NCBI GenBank assembly: GCA_907165135.1
Contig: OU015566.1
Span: 10,028,157-10,092,156, forward strand
Direction of reading: 5' to 3'
DNA: 64,000 nt
From: Oikopleura dioica
Taxonomy: Eukaryota > Chordata > Appendicularia > Copelata > Oikopleuridae
Position numbers and translations under genes: made by a program. Numbering within the stretch: the first letter of the stretch is position 1; the number at the start of each line of letters is the position of its first letter. Below, piece by piece: positions 30,476-40,115 of this stretch. The notes below the pieces were generated by a model. The model was given only the letters and a program-made list of their open reading frames with translations, searched no databases and was not told the DNA's origin.

Positions 30476-33400
30476 ATGTCAAAGTCGTCAAACAAGGAGT
30501 CAGAGAAAATTGAGCTCTTGAACAATAATGCTAATTGCCGTCCGAAAGCATCGGAGAATGCTGCTGTTATAGTCAGCGTTTTTTCGAGAGAGGAGATGCA
30601 TGAATATTTTCTAACCGTTAGTAAATCCTCCTTTCCCGAAGAATTTGGTCAGTTAATCTAAAAACATCTTTTAGAGAGATGAGACACTCTTCCTGAAGTC
30701 CTCCGAAGACGGAATCAAAAAGAAAATCGACTTCATCATCATGTACAACTTTTCTGCCGACCCTGAGAGCCGGAACCATCACGAGTCTCTAAGAAGAACT
30801 CTCAAGCAAAGACTAAGGAGCAAGAATTTAATCGTAGAAGACGCAAGCGAAGACGAAAACTTCGAACCGCGAACTGATGAGGAAGGAAATATTGACGAAA
30901 AACAAAAGTATTTTATAAAAATTCACGCACCAATGGTTGTACTGAAGAAGCAAGCTGAAGTTTTAAGCATAAACTGTCGACTCCAAAGCAGAAAAGATAT
31001 CAAAGTAAGAGTCAATAGCCAGACTATCAATTTACCATTTCAAGGCGATGATTGCATCTCAAGTACAAGAAAGAATCGAGGGTGGAGTTCTTGAAGGCGA
31101 TTCTGACGATGAAGATGACGAAGACAACGATGAAGATTCCGGCTGCTTGGAAAACTTCTTCTCTAAAACGAAAGAAACATGGTCGAATTTCATCGAAAAG
31201 AGCGAGGGGTTTTTCCAAGTCAAGGAAATCTGGGACACGGATCCGGAAGATTACTTCACAGCAATTTATCGACACGATCTTCATGATTATTTTGCAAAGA
31301 CAGAAAACGAAGAAGAATTTTTCACTGACTCTCAGAGAATACGAATGGTCGCAAATATTTTGAATAACATCAAGTGGGAAGGAAAAAACTCGAGGAAAAT
31401 CGGAATTCGAGCTTTTCTTGAGAACGAGGAAGGAGCAATTCTCGGATATTACCCACTCCACGATGGCGTTTTCAACGAGCCACAGATCAGCGACGAAGAA
31501 GATTTCGTGCCAAAGAAGAGTTTGAGAGCTTATCTTCATAGAAATTGGTCTGGCTGGAAAAACTTCTACAGAAGTCAGCCTTTGGACGAAATTAGAGACT
31601 ATTTTGGAGAAAAGATTGCGCTGTACTTTGGATTCTTAGGATTTTATACGAACTCACTAATTGCGTTTTCTGTTATTGGACTGATAGTTATGATCTATGG
31701 ATTGGCGACGTTTCAAACTGATACTGTAATTACCGAAACATGCAACATGACTGACGTGATTCTTTGTCCAAAGTGCTTCGATTGTACATTCGATAAAGCC
31801 TCGGATCTTTGTCAACCGCTGAAAATCACGTATATTTTCGACAATGTCTTCACACTTGGTTATGCGTTTCTGGTCTCAATTTGGGCGATGACATTCCTAG
31901 AGCTGTGGGCACGAAAGAACTTTTTCCTCGAGTACGAATGGGATTTGACCAAAATCGACAAAGATATGGAACCTCCTCGAGCGCGTTATCAAGCTGTGGC
32001 ACCTCAAAATCGTCTCAATCCTGTCACGTTCAAGAAAGAAGCTTACATCCCTCTCTCGACAATTTATCCACGAAAGCTGCTATCCCTTAGTGTAGTCTTG
32101 TTTTTCATCCTCTTGGTAATTGCATCCGTCGTCGCAGTCATCGTTTACCGTATGGTGCTCAGCGTTATTGTCAACGACTTAGGTTTCGCGGAAGATTCTC
32201 CAGTTGGAGAAGTTGTCACTCCCTCCATTGTCGTCACAACTACTGCTTCAACGATCTCACTAATCCTGATCATGGGCTTCAATCTTATCTATCACAAAGC
32301 GGCCGCCAAATTAACAGAACTTGAAGTCCCCAGAACTCAGCAAGAATTTGACGATTCATACTCGTTCAAGATTTTTTGCTTCCAATTCGTCAACTACTAC
32401 TCAAACTTGTTCTACATCGCGTTTTTCAAGGACACCCTCGTTGGTTACCCCACTAACTATTTATCTATCAAGGAAGGGGGTAAAAATATAAATAATATTT
32501 TGAAATGAGTCTTCGTTGATTTCACCCCTTGACAGGGAAGCGATGGGAAGGAGTACAGATGGGCTGGTTGCGATGGCGGTTGCTCCTATGAGCTTGCTAT
32601 TCAGTTAATAATTACAATGGTCGGCAAGCAACTCATAAACAATGTGATTGAAATACTTCTTCCGGCTTTTCAAAAGTGGTGGACAAGGAAGAAAAACGTA
32701 AGCCAGCTATTAATCCATTGAATGATCTCACAAACATGAATTTAGGAAGACAATCTTGGACTTAATATTGATGCTCGATGGAAAGCAGATTCCTTGCTCT
32801 CATCCTCAAATGAGATCAAATATGGTAACAGATCGTAGACCGCATGAATGTAGTACTAACACGAATCATCTTTCAGGCTTTGATGTAAATTATCTCAACG
32901 GTAAGAACTCACAACCTTGATTCCATCACTCGTATGTTTAACTGATTTAAAATTTCAAAAATAATAATGGATAGTTAAATATTTCAAATAGACTACATCG
33001 AGTTGGCGATTCAGTTTGGGTTCGCAGTTCTGTTTTCATGCGCCTTCCCTCTTGCACCACTTTTCGCATTTTTGAACAACATCGCGGAAATCCGAATCGA
33101 CGCGGCAAAATACGTCAAGTACTCTCAGCGACCGATTCCAGAGCGAACCAAGAACATTGGAATCTGGGAACCGATCTTTAGATTTTTAGCAATTCTCGCT
33201 GTCATCACGAATGTAAGTTCAGATCCCAGCCGAACAGCCACGTTTAATAAATTTGAAGGGCTTGCAGCTTGCTATAACTTCACAAACAGTCCCACGAATT
33301 GTTTACGCTGCCATGGGCAAGTCTGAAAATGAAGACCTTCCACTCGCCGGCTTTGCGAGATCTATTTATTCCGTCTATCAAATCCCCGATGACTTTGTCG

Positions 33401-33759
33401 GCGGTAACCCTGAGAATTACACTGAATGCCAGTAAGTTTTCTTCATAATCCTCGTTTTTACGTTTATGATTTTAGCTACGAAGGATACCGAGACGAGAAT
33501 TTGGAGCCGACGATTGATTATTGGAGTGATCGTTATGCACGAGTTCTCTTTTTCATTTTATACGAGGTAAAAATAGCAAAACGAATGAGAAATTTATTTG
33601 ATAATTTAGCATGCCGTTTTCCTTACCGTTTGGCTGATCGTCTGGCTCATCCCAAACAAGCCACAGAGCCTCAAGAACATGATCAAACAAGAAGAATACA
33701 TCGTCCAGACAATTCTCAAAGATAAAGCAAAGAAAGACCTGAGCAAGAAGAATTCCTAA
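30476..33759 (+). CDS. anoctamin (TMEM16) Ca2+-activated channel/scramblase
   Basis: Ten exons (30476-30616, 30675-31004, 31045-32472, 32536-32697, 32746-32824, 32877-32900, 32992-33212, 33268-33431, 33476-33566, 33610-33759) encode 929 residues. Landmarks: anoctamin dimerisation domain (KKIDFIIMYNF, KYFIKIHAPMVVL); first membrane helix after IRDYFGEKIALYFGFLGFYT; extracellular Cys-rich loop; YIPLSTIYPRKLLSL; TM6 NNVIEILLPAF; the signature TM7-TM8 segment YIELAIQFGF, FPLAPLFAFLNNIAEIRIDA with the Glu/Asp Ca2+ ligands; YEGYRDENLEP near the end. A 24-nt microexon (32877-32900) is present. The intron at 32473-32535 starts GAAGGG (GA-AG). The acidic insert EGDSDDEDDEDNDEDSG (residues ~165-181) is unusual. 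Paralog assignment (ANO4/5/6/7 etc.) is not attempted. Confidence 0.93.
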
Positions 33760-35645
33760 GCCTATCATTCCATCTATGCAAACTTCCAACTTGATGCAAG
33801 TACTAAAATCATTTTATACATCTGTTTTTCTTATTTAATTTTTACTCACTGCCAGTTATATTTTCACTCAATACAAAAAAAAACAAACAACTAAAGTTGC
33901 TTCTTCGTCAATTTTATTTACAAGTGCCAGAAGAATATAAATCCATGTCACTTTTTTATGAAAGAATCTGGAGAGTCTCTCTGTCCAAGTTCACTGTTGC
34001 CCACGTTGTGTCTAGCGTCGAGCGTCCGCGCTATCCCCACCGGAGCCTTTGCAGTACAGCATAGAAAGAAGCTGTTCTCATTCAATCCATGCTTTACTAT
34101 CAAAGACTCAGTTGGCCGCGGAAAAATCGCTTTTCTCTCTTTCTCTATTTTTGAAGCTGGGTCTCTCAAGCGTATACTGAAAATGACTAGGGTCCATCAC
34201 GTGCTTTTTTTCTTCCTCGTGAGCTCGGGCATTTTCCCTCAAGCAAATTCTGTCCGCTTATAATTCTGCATAAAAAATGCACTCTTTCTACCAGTTCAAG
34301 CTAGTTTTCATGAAAAAATAACCATGATTTTGTTGAAAAGAAGTGACAAAAAGTTATATATCTACCCTTTTATCCGGTATTGATTTGTTTTTCAGACTGC
34401 TTTTAATTTCTCTTGGACTTGCTAGTCCAGTCTTCGTGTTTTTTATGAGCTGCTCTGTACGAAGCATCGACCAACGGCCAAATCAAAAGTCATGAGCAGG
34501 GTCACAGGACGAGCGCAAATAGTAACAGAGAAAAATTCTTAGACGTAGGCAAAGTGAAATTATTCAGGGTGGACCGAGTTGACCTTGCGCTTCGGGGAGA
34601 GGGAGGGGCTTATGGCAAAATTTCTGCTGATTCGTTTTCTCGGTGCTGATTTCTTCAAATTAAGAATTCTAATTAGGTGTACCTCTTAATAAGAAATGAT
34701 CTAGAAAAACTGACAAACGTGAAATTGTCGAAGGTCCCACCTGTACCAGGCCTTATGTCCCTCAGCATATGCTTAAATCAAAACGAAAGATGATCACGTG
34801 GTTAAACCTGGATCCCCACGTGATTCTATCGTACGGCCCATACATTGGAAACTAAAAGGCGAGGCCCAAGTTGGCAGGTCTGAGAGGTTTGAATTTTTTT
34901 AACTCTCTGAGTTTTGATTTCTTTGCATTCTCTGTTTTTTTAAGCCCTATTCGAAAGTGAAATTAGAAAAAAAAGTTGAGCAGCGTGCTTTCTTTCTTTC
35001 TGTGAGCATTCTCGTGAAAAACTCGAAAACATCTCGAAAAAGCGACTCACGTGCGAGTGAAACGCGCGCGCAAGGGCACGCTCTCTTCGATGACTTCTTG
35101 TGCATAAATTTCCAGTGTTTCCTGTGTTCTAACCGAATAAGCTAAGTAAAAAATAGCTGAGTTCGGAATCTAGGCCGGAAGTTATGTTTATAGCTATCAG
35201 ATGGCCATAAATCATCTTCAAGGCAGTTTAGATTTTGAAACATACTCATCACAATTAGGAGCGCTTTAAGAGACTTACTGTATTCTCTCTAAAAACTTTT
35301 TGGTGAAAAATATTTTAAAGTTTTCGAAAAAATTCTGAAAATTTTCAAGCTCTGTAATAACGTCAGAGAGACACTAAGCAAAAGGTAAGGAATAGTCAAC
35401 GCCTACAGAGCTCGAGTGGTGGTGTTTCATGGCCAACGGTGAGGGCGAGTTGTTGGAGTGAAAAACAAGGCGCTACTGCTGCCTTACCGACGCCTTTTTC
35501 TATTTCTTTCTCGAGTGTATTCTGATGATTCTGCTGCTTCTCGAACTAATGAGCCGTGAATCTATTTTGTCTCTAGGAAATTTTGAGTCTGCATATTATT
35601 ATTCATAATTTTGGTTACTGTCGTCAGGCTTATAAAACGTGTCCG
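33760..35645. other. intergenic region with clustered CACGTG E-boxes
   Basis: About 1.9 kb between the anoctamin gene and the Polinton-like element. No convincing exon. A short frame at 34183-34263 encodes a signal-peptide-like stretch (VHHVLFFFLVSSGIF) but ends at once. Perfect E-boxes CACGTG occur at 34198, 34795, 34817, 35048 and 35646, far above chance for 1.45 kb; the last is duplicated by the insertion. Confidence 0.45.
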
Positions 35646-35651
35646 CACGTG
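35646..35651. repeat. left target-site duplication CACGTG
   Basis: CACGTG directly outside the left terminal repeat; identical copy at 40116-40121 outside the right one. Because it is palindromic it looks like part of the inverted repeat, but the surrounding bases (TCCG on the left, TAATG on the right) diverge immediately. Confidence 0.75.
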
Positions 35652-35941
35652 AGTAGTATATAAATGTCAGCCTTGCCGGACGCTCTCAAGTGGAAAGCAC
35701 TTGAATTCAAGTACTTTCAAGTGCCTGCACCTGGCACCTAAATAAACAAACTATTGTGACTTGTTTCCGGTCAGTAATTGTCTTGCACTTGAAGTACTTG
35801 ACACCTGAACATATTCTGAGCGCGAATTTTGAAAAGACAAAGTGAGCGCACTTGCGCCAGAACCAGTTGACCGTAACCGCGAGTATAAATCCCGGTTGAT
35901 AAATCAGGAGCCCCAAAGGTCGCCAAAAATTCAAAATATAA
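35652..35941. repeat. left terminal inverted repeat (290 bp)
   Basis: Reverse-complement match to 39826-40115 over the full 290 bp with no indel and only about three mismatches seen by eye (one each near the motifs TTTTGAAAA, AAGGTC and AAAAAT). It ends 34 bp before the ATG of the capsid-like gene and contains a TATA box at 35884-35890. Confidence 0.85.
35884..35890 (+). promoter_or_regulatory. TATA box inside the terminal repeat
   Basis: TATAAAT, 86-92 bp upstream of the capsid-like ATG, in GC-richer context (CGCGAG before, CCCGG after). The mirror copy sits upstream of the ATPase gene, so both convergent units would use the same promoter. Inferred from sequence only. Confidence 0.5.
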
Positions 35942-35975
35942 GGAGAAAAAATCTTTTTTTCTAACAAAAAATACA

Positions 35976-37219
35976 ATGACTAGACCGGATCGAAAAATTG
36001 TCAAAACACATTATCCAAAGGATAATTGCTCTGAAAGGTTATCCTTTATATTTGACGCGGATCCAAATTTATGCCTCGTCAAAAACAAAATACAAATTTT
36101 CTTTACTCTTGAACTCGACGAAAAGTACATCCCGGAAAATGGTTTTGGACCAAAACAATTTTCCACAGTTGATGTCGAACTACAGAGCCAGCTTGTGAGT
36201 GCTCCACGAACTCGTGGAGACTATTATTTGAATGATTGGCTACTTAAGAAGACAAATTTCAGCGCCGAGTATATGAAAACTTTTTTTCTGACAGAAGGGT
36301 ACTTTGACGATTATAACTACAGTGAACTCTCCGAATCAGCAAAAAAGAACCTCGTGAGCAGTCGTAGAAGTGGCTGTCAACGAAAAGACGGAAAATACAT
36401 TTATCAATTGATGATTATTCCAACAGATGGTTTTCTTCTTGACAATAAGCCACTGCCTCCAAATAAGGAGATGAAGCTTACACTTCGACGGCAAGATGCA
36501 AAATTTTCGACCTTGAAAATTTCGGAAAATACACCAGATCTCACTGATGCACTCGAACTCAAGGACTGCTATGCAAAAGTTGAATACATTTCAAGCCAGC
36601 ATTTGCGAACGGAGCTATTTGAACATCGCAGCATCTCCTATGTATATGATGACTTAAATGTAATTGTCAGATCCTTGACAAAGGGCGAAAAGATAGTGAG
36701 AATGGAAAATCTTTTTGGAGGAAAAACCCCAGCATTCCTTTTTGCAGGCATCATGCCTACAAGTTGCATCGATGGTGATAACGAGGGCGAATCAATCAGT
36801 CTTACGAGAAATGATCTACTCAGCTTCGATCTAGCGATTAATGGATCATCTTGCACGGGTTATCCTATGGTAAGATAAACAGTCCTAAAACTTGATGACT
36901 AATTTTTGGATAGAAAATTAAAGCAGACTTCCCAATCGAGCCCTATCTGAAATATCAAGATGTCATGGGAAACTTGATGAATGTCAAAACATATAAAGTG
37001 GACTCAATTTTCGATTTCAAAAAAGCATTCCTCTTTGCGCATAAGTTCGAAGGTGAAAACGAAGAAAATTCCGGCTGGGTTAGTGCAACTCTGGAGTTCA
37101 AGGATGTTGTCGACAAAAATTTGAGCTTGGTAGTCTGGACGATAGATATGGTGAAGGTTTCTATCGACGAATATGGTCAGATTGACAAGGATATAGTAAA
37201 AAAGATTTCCTCTGCATAA
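35976..37219 (+). CDS. Polinton-type major-capsid-like protein (399 aa)
   Basis: Two exons (35976-36869, 36914-37219) separated by a 44-nt GT-AG intron encode 399 residues. The order of motifs resembles the double jelly-roll capsid protein of Polintons/adintoviruses and the transposon-derived F54H12.2-like proteins: a central KDCYAKVEYIS, then HRSISYVYDD, ENLFGGKTPAFLFAGIMPTS, a LLSFDLAINGSS strand and GYPM near the intron, followed by FPIEPYLKYQDVM. Similarity is by motif order only and needs a structure or profile comparison. It is the sole plus-strand gene of the element and begins just inside the left repeat. A splice of typical host size shows expression is adapted to the host nucleus. 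Confidence 0.6.
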
Positions 37220-37262
37220 GAAATAATGAATAAAATATCTTTCCGATATATTTATTTTTGAT

Positions 37263-37415
37263 TTAGCAGTATTCTTTTTTAGGTTTTTTTCTTCTTTTTT
37301 TCTTAATTATTGGTCGATTACGTTTCTTATTTTTCTGATCGGTGTAAGCATCGTTTATCCCTCTTTGCCGCCAATATTGTTCTCGTTGACTCAGACTGAC
37401 TGAGATGCTGGACAT
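37263..37415 (-). CDS. 50-aa highly basic peptide overlapping the 160-aa gene
   Basis: An ATG-initiated minus-strand ORF of 50 residues (start at 37415, stop at 37263) in a different frame from the overlapping 160-aa gene. About 40% of residues are Lys or Arg, with the C-terminal run NRPIIKKKRRKKPKK. Composition is like small DNA-condensing virion peptides. It could also be reached by a ribosomal frameshift from the upstream frame. Expression is unproven. Confidence 0.35.
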   Translation of the reverse strand: MSSISVSLSQREQYWRQRGINDAYTDQKNKKRNRPIIKKKRRKKPKKEYC

Positions 37416-37809
37416 TTTGCTCAAGTTTCAAATTGATATAGCCAAATTTAATTTCTGGTTTAACCGATGAGTCAGAGAGCGATTCAATATCAATTTCAAT
37501 TGATACGAAATCCAAATTTCTAGATCGGAGTGTATTTATAGTTTCTTGAGTTGGTTGATAATTGTATGCCCCAGAGGACATGATAAAATTAGCGAGTTGT
37601 ACTTTTCCAATTGTGTCCAACAGTGATATTTTGACGTGAAAATGGTGATTTCGCGGTAAATTTTCGATAATTATTCCAGCAGAATTAAGAGAAATCTGCC
37701 AGAATGATTCCTCATTGGCAAAAAAATTTTGCCTTTCGTCGAACAGCCATAGAGTTTTCTTATTTTGCGTTGTAAGATTTAAGATCTTTGGCAATTTTTC
37801 GTAACTCAT
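37327..37809 (-). CDS. 160-aa element protein, possible minor structural protein
   Basis: The frame extends further upstream, but the Met at 37809 (MSYEKLPKIL) is favoured because it limits overlap with the integrase gene to 50 nt. Sequence alternates hydrophobic strands (FWQISLNSAGIII, HHFHVKISLLD, FVSIEIDIESLS, IKFGYINLKLE) and looks all-beta, which would suit a single jelly-roll vertex protein; that is inference. The last ~30 residues overlap the 50-aa basic peptide frame and are the least certain. Confidence 0.5.
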   Translation of the reverse strand: MSYEKLPKILNLTTQNKKTLWLFDERQNFFANEESFWQISLNSAGIIIENLPRNHHFHVKISLLDTIGKVQLANFIMSSGAYNYQPTQETINTLRSRNLDFVSIEIDIESLSDSSVKPEIKFGYINLKLEQNVQHLSQSESTRTILAAKRDKRCLHRSEK

Positions 37810-38752
37810 AGTAGTAGAACGATCCAGATATCTTACTGTCGTTAAAATGGGACAGTTTATACCAGACAATACCAGCTTTTTGCGATATAGCTCGTATTTT
37901 GTACTCTTCTGATGACCAATTTTGTTTGTATCCTTTATCGAAAAGACTCTTTTTTCGTAAAATACGAACAATGTTCCCAACTTGTAGACGAGGTTGTGCT
38001 AATAGCTTCAAATTTGGATATAATTTCTTAAATACCAAAGGAATATTATCATCAGACACCTCCCTTGGGGCTATCCCCGTTGAACGGTGAGGAGTTCCAT
38101 TGTAGCCACGCACAATATCAGGAAGAACGTCTATCCATATTCTTGTTTTGTTATGGCTCATGTATTTTTCGAGGCGGGATTTAAGAGTTCTGATGACTCT
38201 TTCTGCCATCGATGCCTTGGTTTTCGTTTTGATACTGTAGTGATGGATTTGAAAAGCATCAAACAGTCGCCGCATATCAGAATTATAAAATTCTTTACCC
38301 TCATCAGTGATGACTGTATTTGGGTACTCGTTCATTTCATCAAAAATTTCTGAAAACGCAGCAGAAACAGTTTTCTGATTCTTTTTCTTCAAGGGCTTTG
38401 CCCATATATATTTTGAAAAGCAATCGATCACAATCAGAATGTAGACATTGTTTCTATTCGCAAACTTCATCTTGCTACTACGAGTGTATTCTATCAAATC
38501 CGCCATAAAAATTTGAAATGGGTGGTTGACGATAATTCTTCTTCTTGGAAAAACTCTCTTGACGATTCTACCATGTTTGCTTTGAGTCGCATTTTTTCTC
38601 AAGAAATCATTCAATTTTGCAGAGTAAGCGGGAGTACTTTGAATATTTGAGTATATCTGCTCAATATTGTCATCATTACTTATTTGAGTGCCTTTATTTG
38701 CTGTCAGAGCTTTCTTTTTGTTGCGAGTTCTCATACTTTTTTCTAAAAGCAA
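37760..38752 (-). CDS. Polinton-type DDE integrase (rve family)
   Basis: 330 residues. N-terminal region EQIYSNIQSTPAYS followed by KRVFPRRRIIVNHPFQ is typical of Polinton/F54H12.3-type integrases. The catalytic core has FMADLIEY (first Asp), VITDEGKEF (second Asp) and SMAERVIRTLK (Glu), with YILIVIDCFSKYIW between. It is followed by YNGTPHRSTG and a C-terminal SH3-like segment (VGNIVRILRKKSLFDKGY, NWSSEEYKI, GSFYYYEL) characteristic of this group. It would cut and join element ends, generating the 6-bp duplication. All catalytic residues are present, so it may be active. The start is the first Met in frame; a slightly longer N terminus is not needed. Confidence 0.9.
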   Translation of the reverse strand: MLLEKSMRTRNKKKALTANKGTQISNDDNIEQIYSNIQSTPAYSAKLNDFLRKNATQSKHGRIVKRVFPRRRIIVNHPFQIFMADLIEYTRSSKMKFANRNNVYILIVIDCFSKYIWAKPLKKKNQKTVSAAFSEIFDEMNEYPNTVITDEGKEFYNSDMRRLFDAFQIHHYSIKTKTKASMAERVIRTLKSRLEKYMSHNKTRIWIDVLPDIVRGYNGTPHRSTGIAPREVSDDNIPLVFKKLYPNLKLLAQPRLQVGNIVRILRKKSLFDKGYKQNWSSEEYKIRAISQKAGIVWYKLSHFNDSKISGSFYYYELRKIAKDLKSYNAK

Positions 38753-38922
38753 AGAAAGATTTGAAGATAACTCTCCACGGATAGGTTATTTTTGCTTTTA
38801 TGCCACAAGAACAACGGATTTTTCTCGATTGATTTGTCATTGAAATAAAAAACACAAACAATCTTTGATAAATCAAATTTTAAGAAGCTCAGGGGCATTT
38901 ATTTCACGTAAAGTAATCAGAG

Positions 38923-39798
38923 TCAGTAATCACTTTCTGAGCTTGTTGTTGAATCATCACTGGATTTGTCAGAGGAAGACTGATATCTTTTCCTCTTATT
39001 CGCTTGGTCTGCAGACTTCTTTTTAAGCTTCTTAACAGTCGCATGAAAAGTTGGCTGCTTTGAATTGTATTTTTCTTTGATCTCAAAAAATCGCCGAAAA
39101 TCATTTTCACTGATAATGTAAGATTTCATTCCGTTCACTGAAAAGCATTTGGGATACTCGCTAAATATATCCGTGAAAAGACGATAGTTTGATCGATGAG
39201 CCTGAGGGGAAAGATTAATCACATAGAATGGATATTTTTCGAATTTCGAATCTTCTTCTGCAGCTTTATACGCTTCAGTTAGTCCAACAGCTCGACATCT
39301 TCGTAAATTTATTGACGCATCCAGACAATTACGAGTAAGAACTTGCATATTACAGCTGTTACCAATGTCACGTGCATATTTTCCTTTTGAATAGCTGTTT
39401 TGAGTCATTATCATCACACTAAGATTTCTCTTCCCAGATGTGACTCTGAACAGATGATCGATGCATTCGGAGTTGGCTGCTTTATCATAGAGATCGTCGA
39501 GAATAAGAAGTGTGTGGCTTTCAAGTGAATCAATGTCGTCTTGAGTCGGTAAACCAACTGTAAATTGTATTGGAATGGATATTTTATCGCTTTCGTCCCA
39601 ATCAACTGGTTTTTCTTTCAAGTATTTCGGATAGCAATAAATTATTCGTCTCGGTTCATTTTCAAATAAGTCGAAATTTTCACAAAGTTTACCAGCCACA
39701 TGAGTTTTGCCAGATTGTGATGATCCAGAAAAAAGGATTCTGAAAGGATAAGGAAATCTTAAATCCTTGCACACTTCTCCAGATATTGATAAACTCAT
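38923..39798 (-). CDS. Polinton-type genome-packaging ATPase
   Basis: 291 residues. Begins just inside the right terminal repeat. Walker A GSSQSGKTHV (residues ~24-33) preceded by FPYPFRILF; RRIIYCYPKY; FTVGLPTQDD; Walker B TLLILDDLYD; then SGKRNLSVMIMTQNSY, the conserved sensor-like segment of A32/FtsK-HerA packaging ATPases of Polintons. A C-terminal basic then Ser/Asp-rich tail (ANKRKRYQSSSDKSSDD) follows. The family pumps DNA into preformed capsids. Its presence beside a capsid-like gene argues that the element can, or recently could, be encapsidated. Confidence 0.82.
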   Translation of the reverse strand: MSLSISGEVCKDLRFPYPFRILFSGSSQSGKTHVAGKLCENFDLFENEPRRIIYCYPKYLKEKPVDWDESDKISIPIQFTVGLPTQDDIDSLESHTLLILDDLYDKAANSECIDHLFRVTSGKRNLSVMIMTQNSYSKGKYARDIGNSCNMQVLTRNCLDASINLRRCRAVGLTEAYKAAEEDSKFEKYPFYVINLSPQAHRSNYRLFTDIFSEYPKCFSVNGMKSYIISENDFRRFFEIKEKYNSKQPTFHATVKKLKKKSADQANKRKRYQSSSDKSSDDSTTSSESDY

Positions 39799-39825
39799 TT
39801 AATTATTTCTCTGCTTTTGGACTGT

Positions 39826-40115
39826 TTATATTTTGCATTTTTGGTGACCTTTGGGGCTCCTGATTTATCAACCGGGATTTATACTCGCGGTTACGGTCAA
39901 CTGGTTCTGGCGCAAGTGCGCTCACTTTGTATTTTCAAAATTCGCGCTCAGAATATGTTCAGGTGTCAAGTACTTCAAGTGCAAGACAATTACTGACCGG
40001 AAACAAGTCACAATAGTTTGTTTATTTAGGTGCCAGGTGCAGGCACTTGAAAGTACTTGAATTCAAGTGCTTTCCACTTGAGAGCGTCCGGCAAGGCTGA
40101 CATTTATATACTACT
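39826..40115. repeat. right terminal inverted repeat (290 bp)
   Basis: Inverted copy of 35652-35941. It ends 27 bp before the ATG of the minus-strand ATPase gene and carries the same TATA box (39877-39883, minus orientation). Confidence 0.85.

Larger units (their letters stand above)
35652..40115. mobile_element. compact Polinton/Maverick-like element
   Basis: A 4464-bp unit bounded by 290-bp, almost perfect terminal inverted repeats that start AGTAG and end CTACT, as Polintons start with AG, and flanked by the 6-bp direct repeat CACGTG, matching the 6-bp duplications of Polintons. Inside: a capsid-like gene on plus (35976-37219); on minus an ATPase (38923-39798), an integrase (37760-38752), a 160-aa protein (37327-37809) and a 50-aa basic peptide (37263-37415). 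The two transcription units converge. Protein-primed DNA polymerase B and a cysteine protease, standard in Polintons, are absent, and at 4.5 kb it is several-fold shorter than usual. All five frames are intact and the inverted repeats nearly identical, suggesting recent insertion. It may be a non-autonomous or satellite-like derivative that encodes virion-type and integration functions. Confidence 0.85.

Noticed and set aside
33948-34263. 101-codon frame ending in a signal-peptide-like stretch
   Set aside because: No mature domain follows and no donor site continues it; weak evidence for a gene.
39851-40060. 69-codon frame repeated, inverted, at 35707-35976
   Set aside because: Duplicated only because it lies within the terminal inverted repeats; not an independent gene.
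35652-40115. LTR retrotransposon interpretation because of the integrase
   Set aside because: Termini are inverted, not direct; there is no reverse transcriptase or gag, while a packaging ATPase and 6-bp duplication point to a Polinton-like DNA element.
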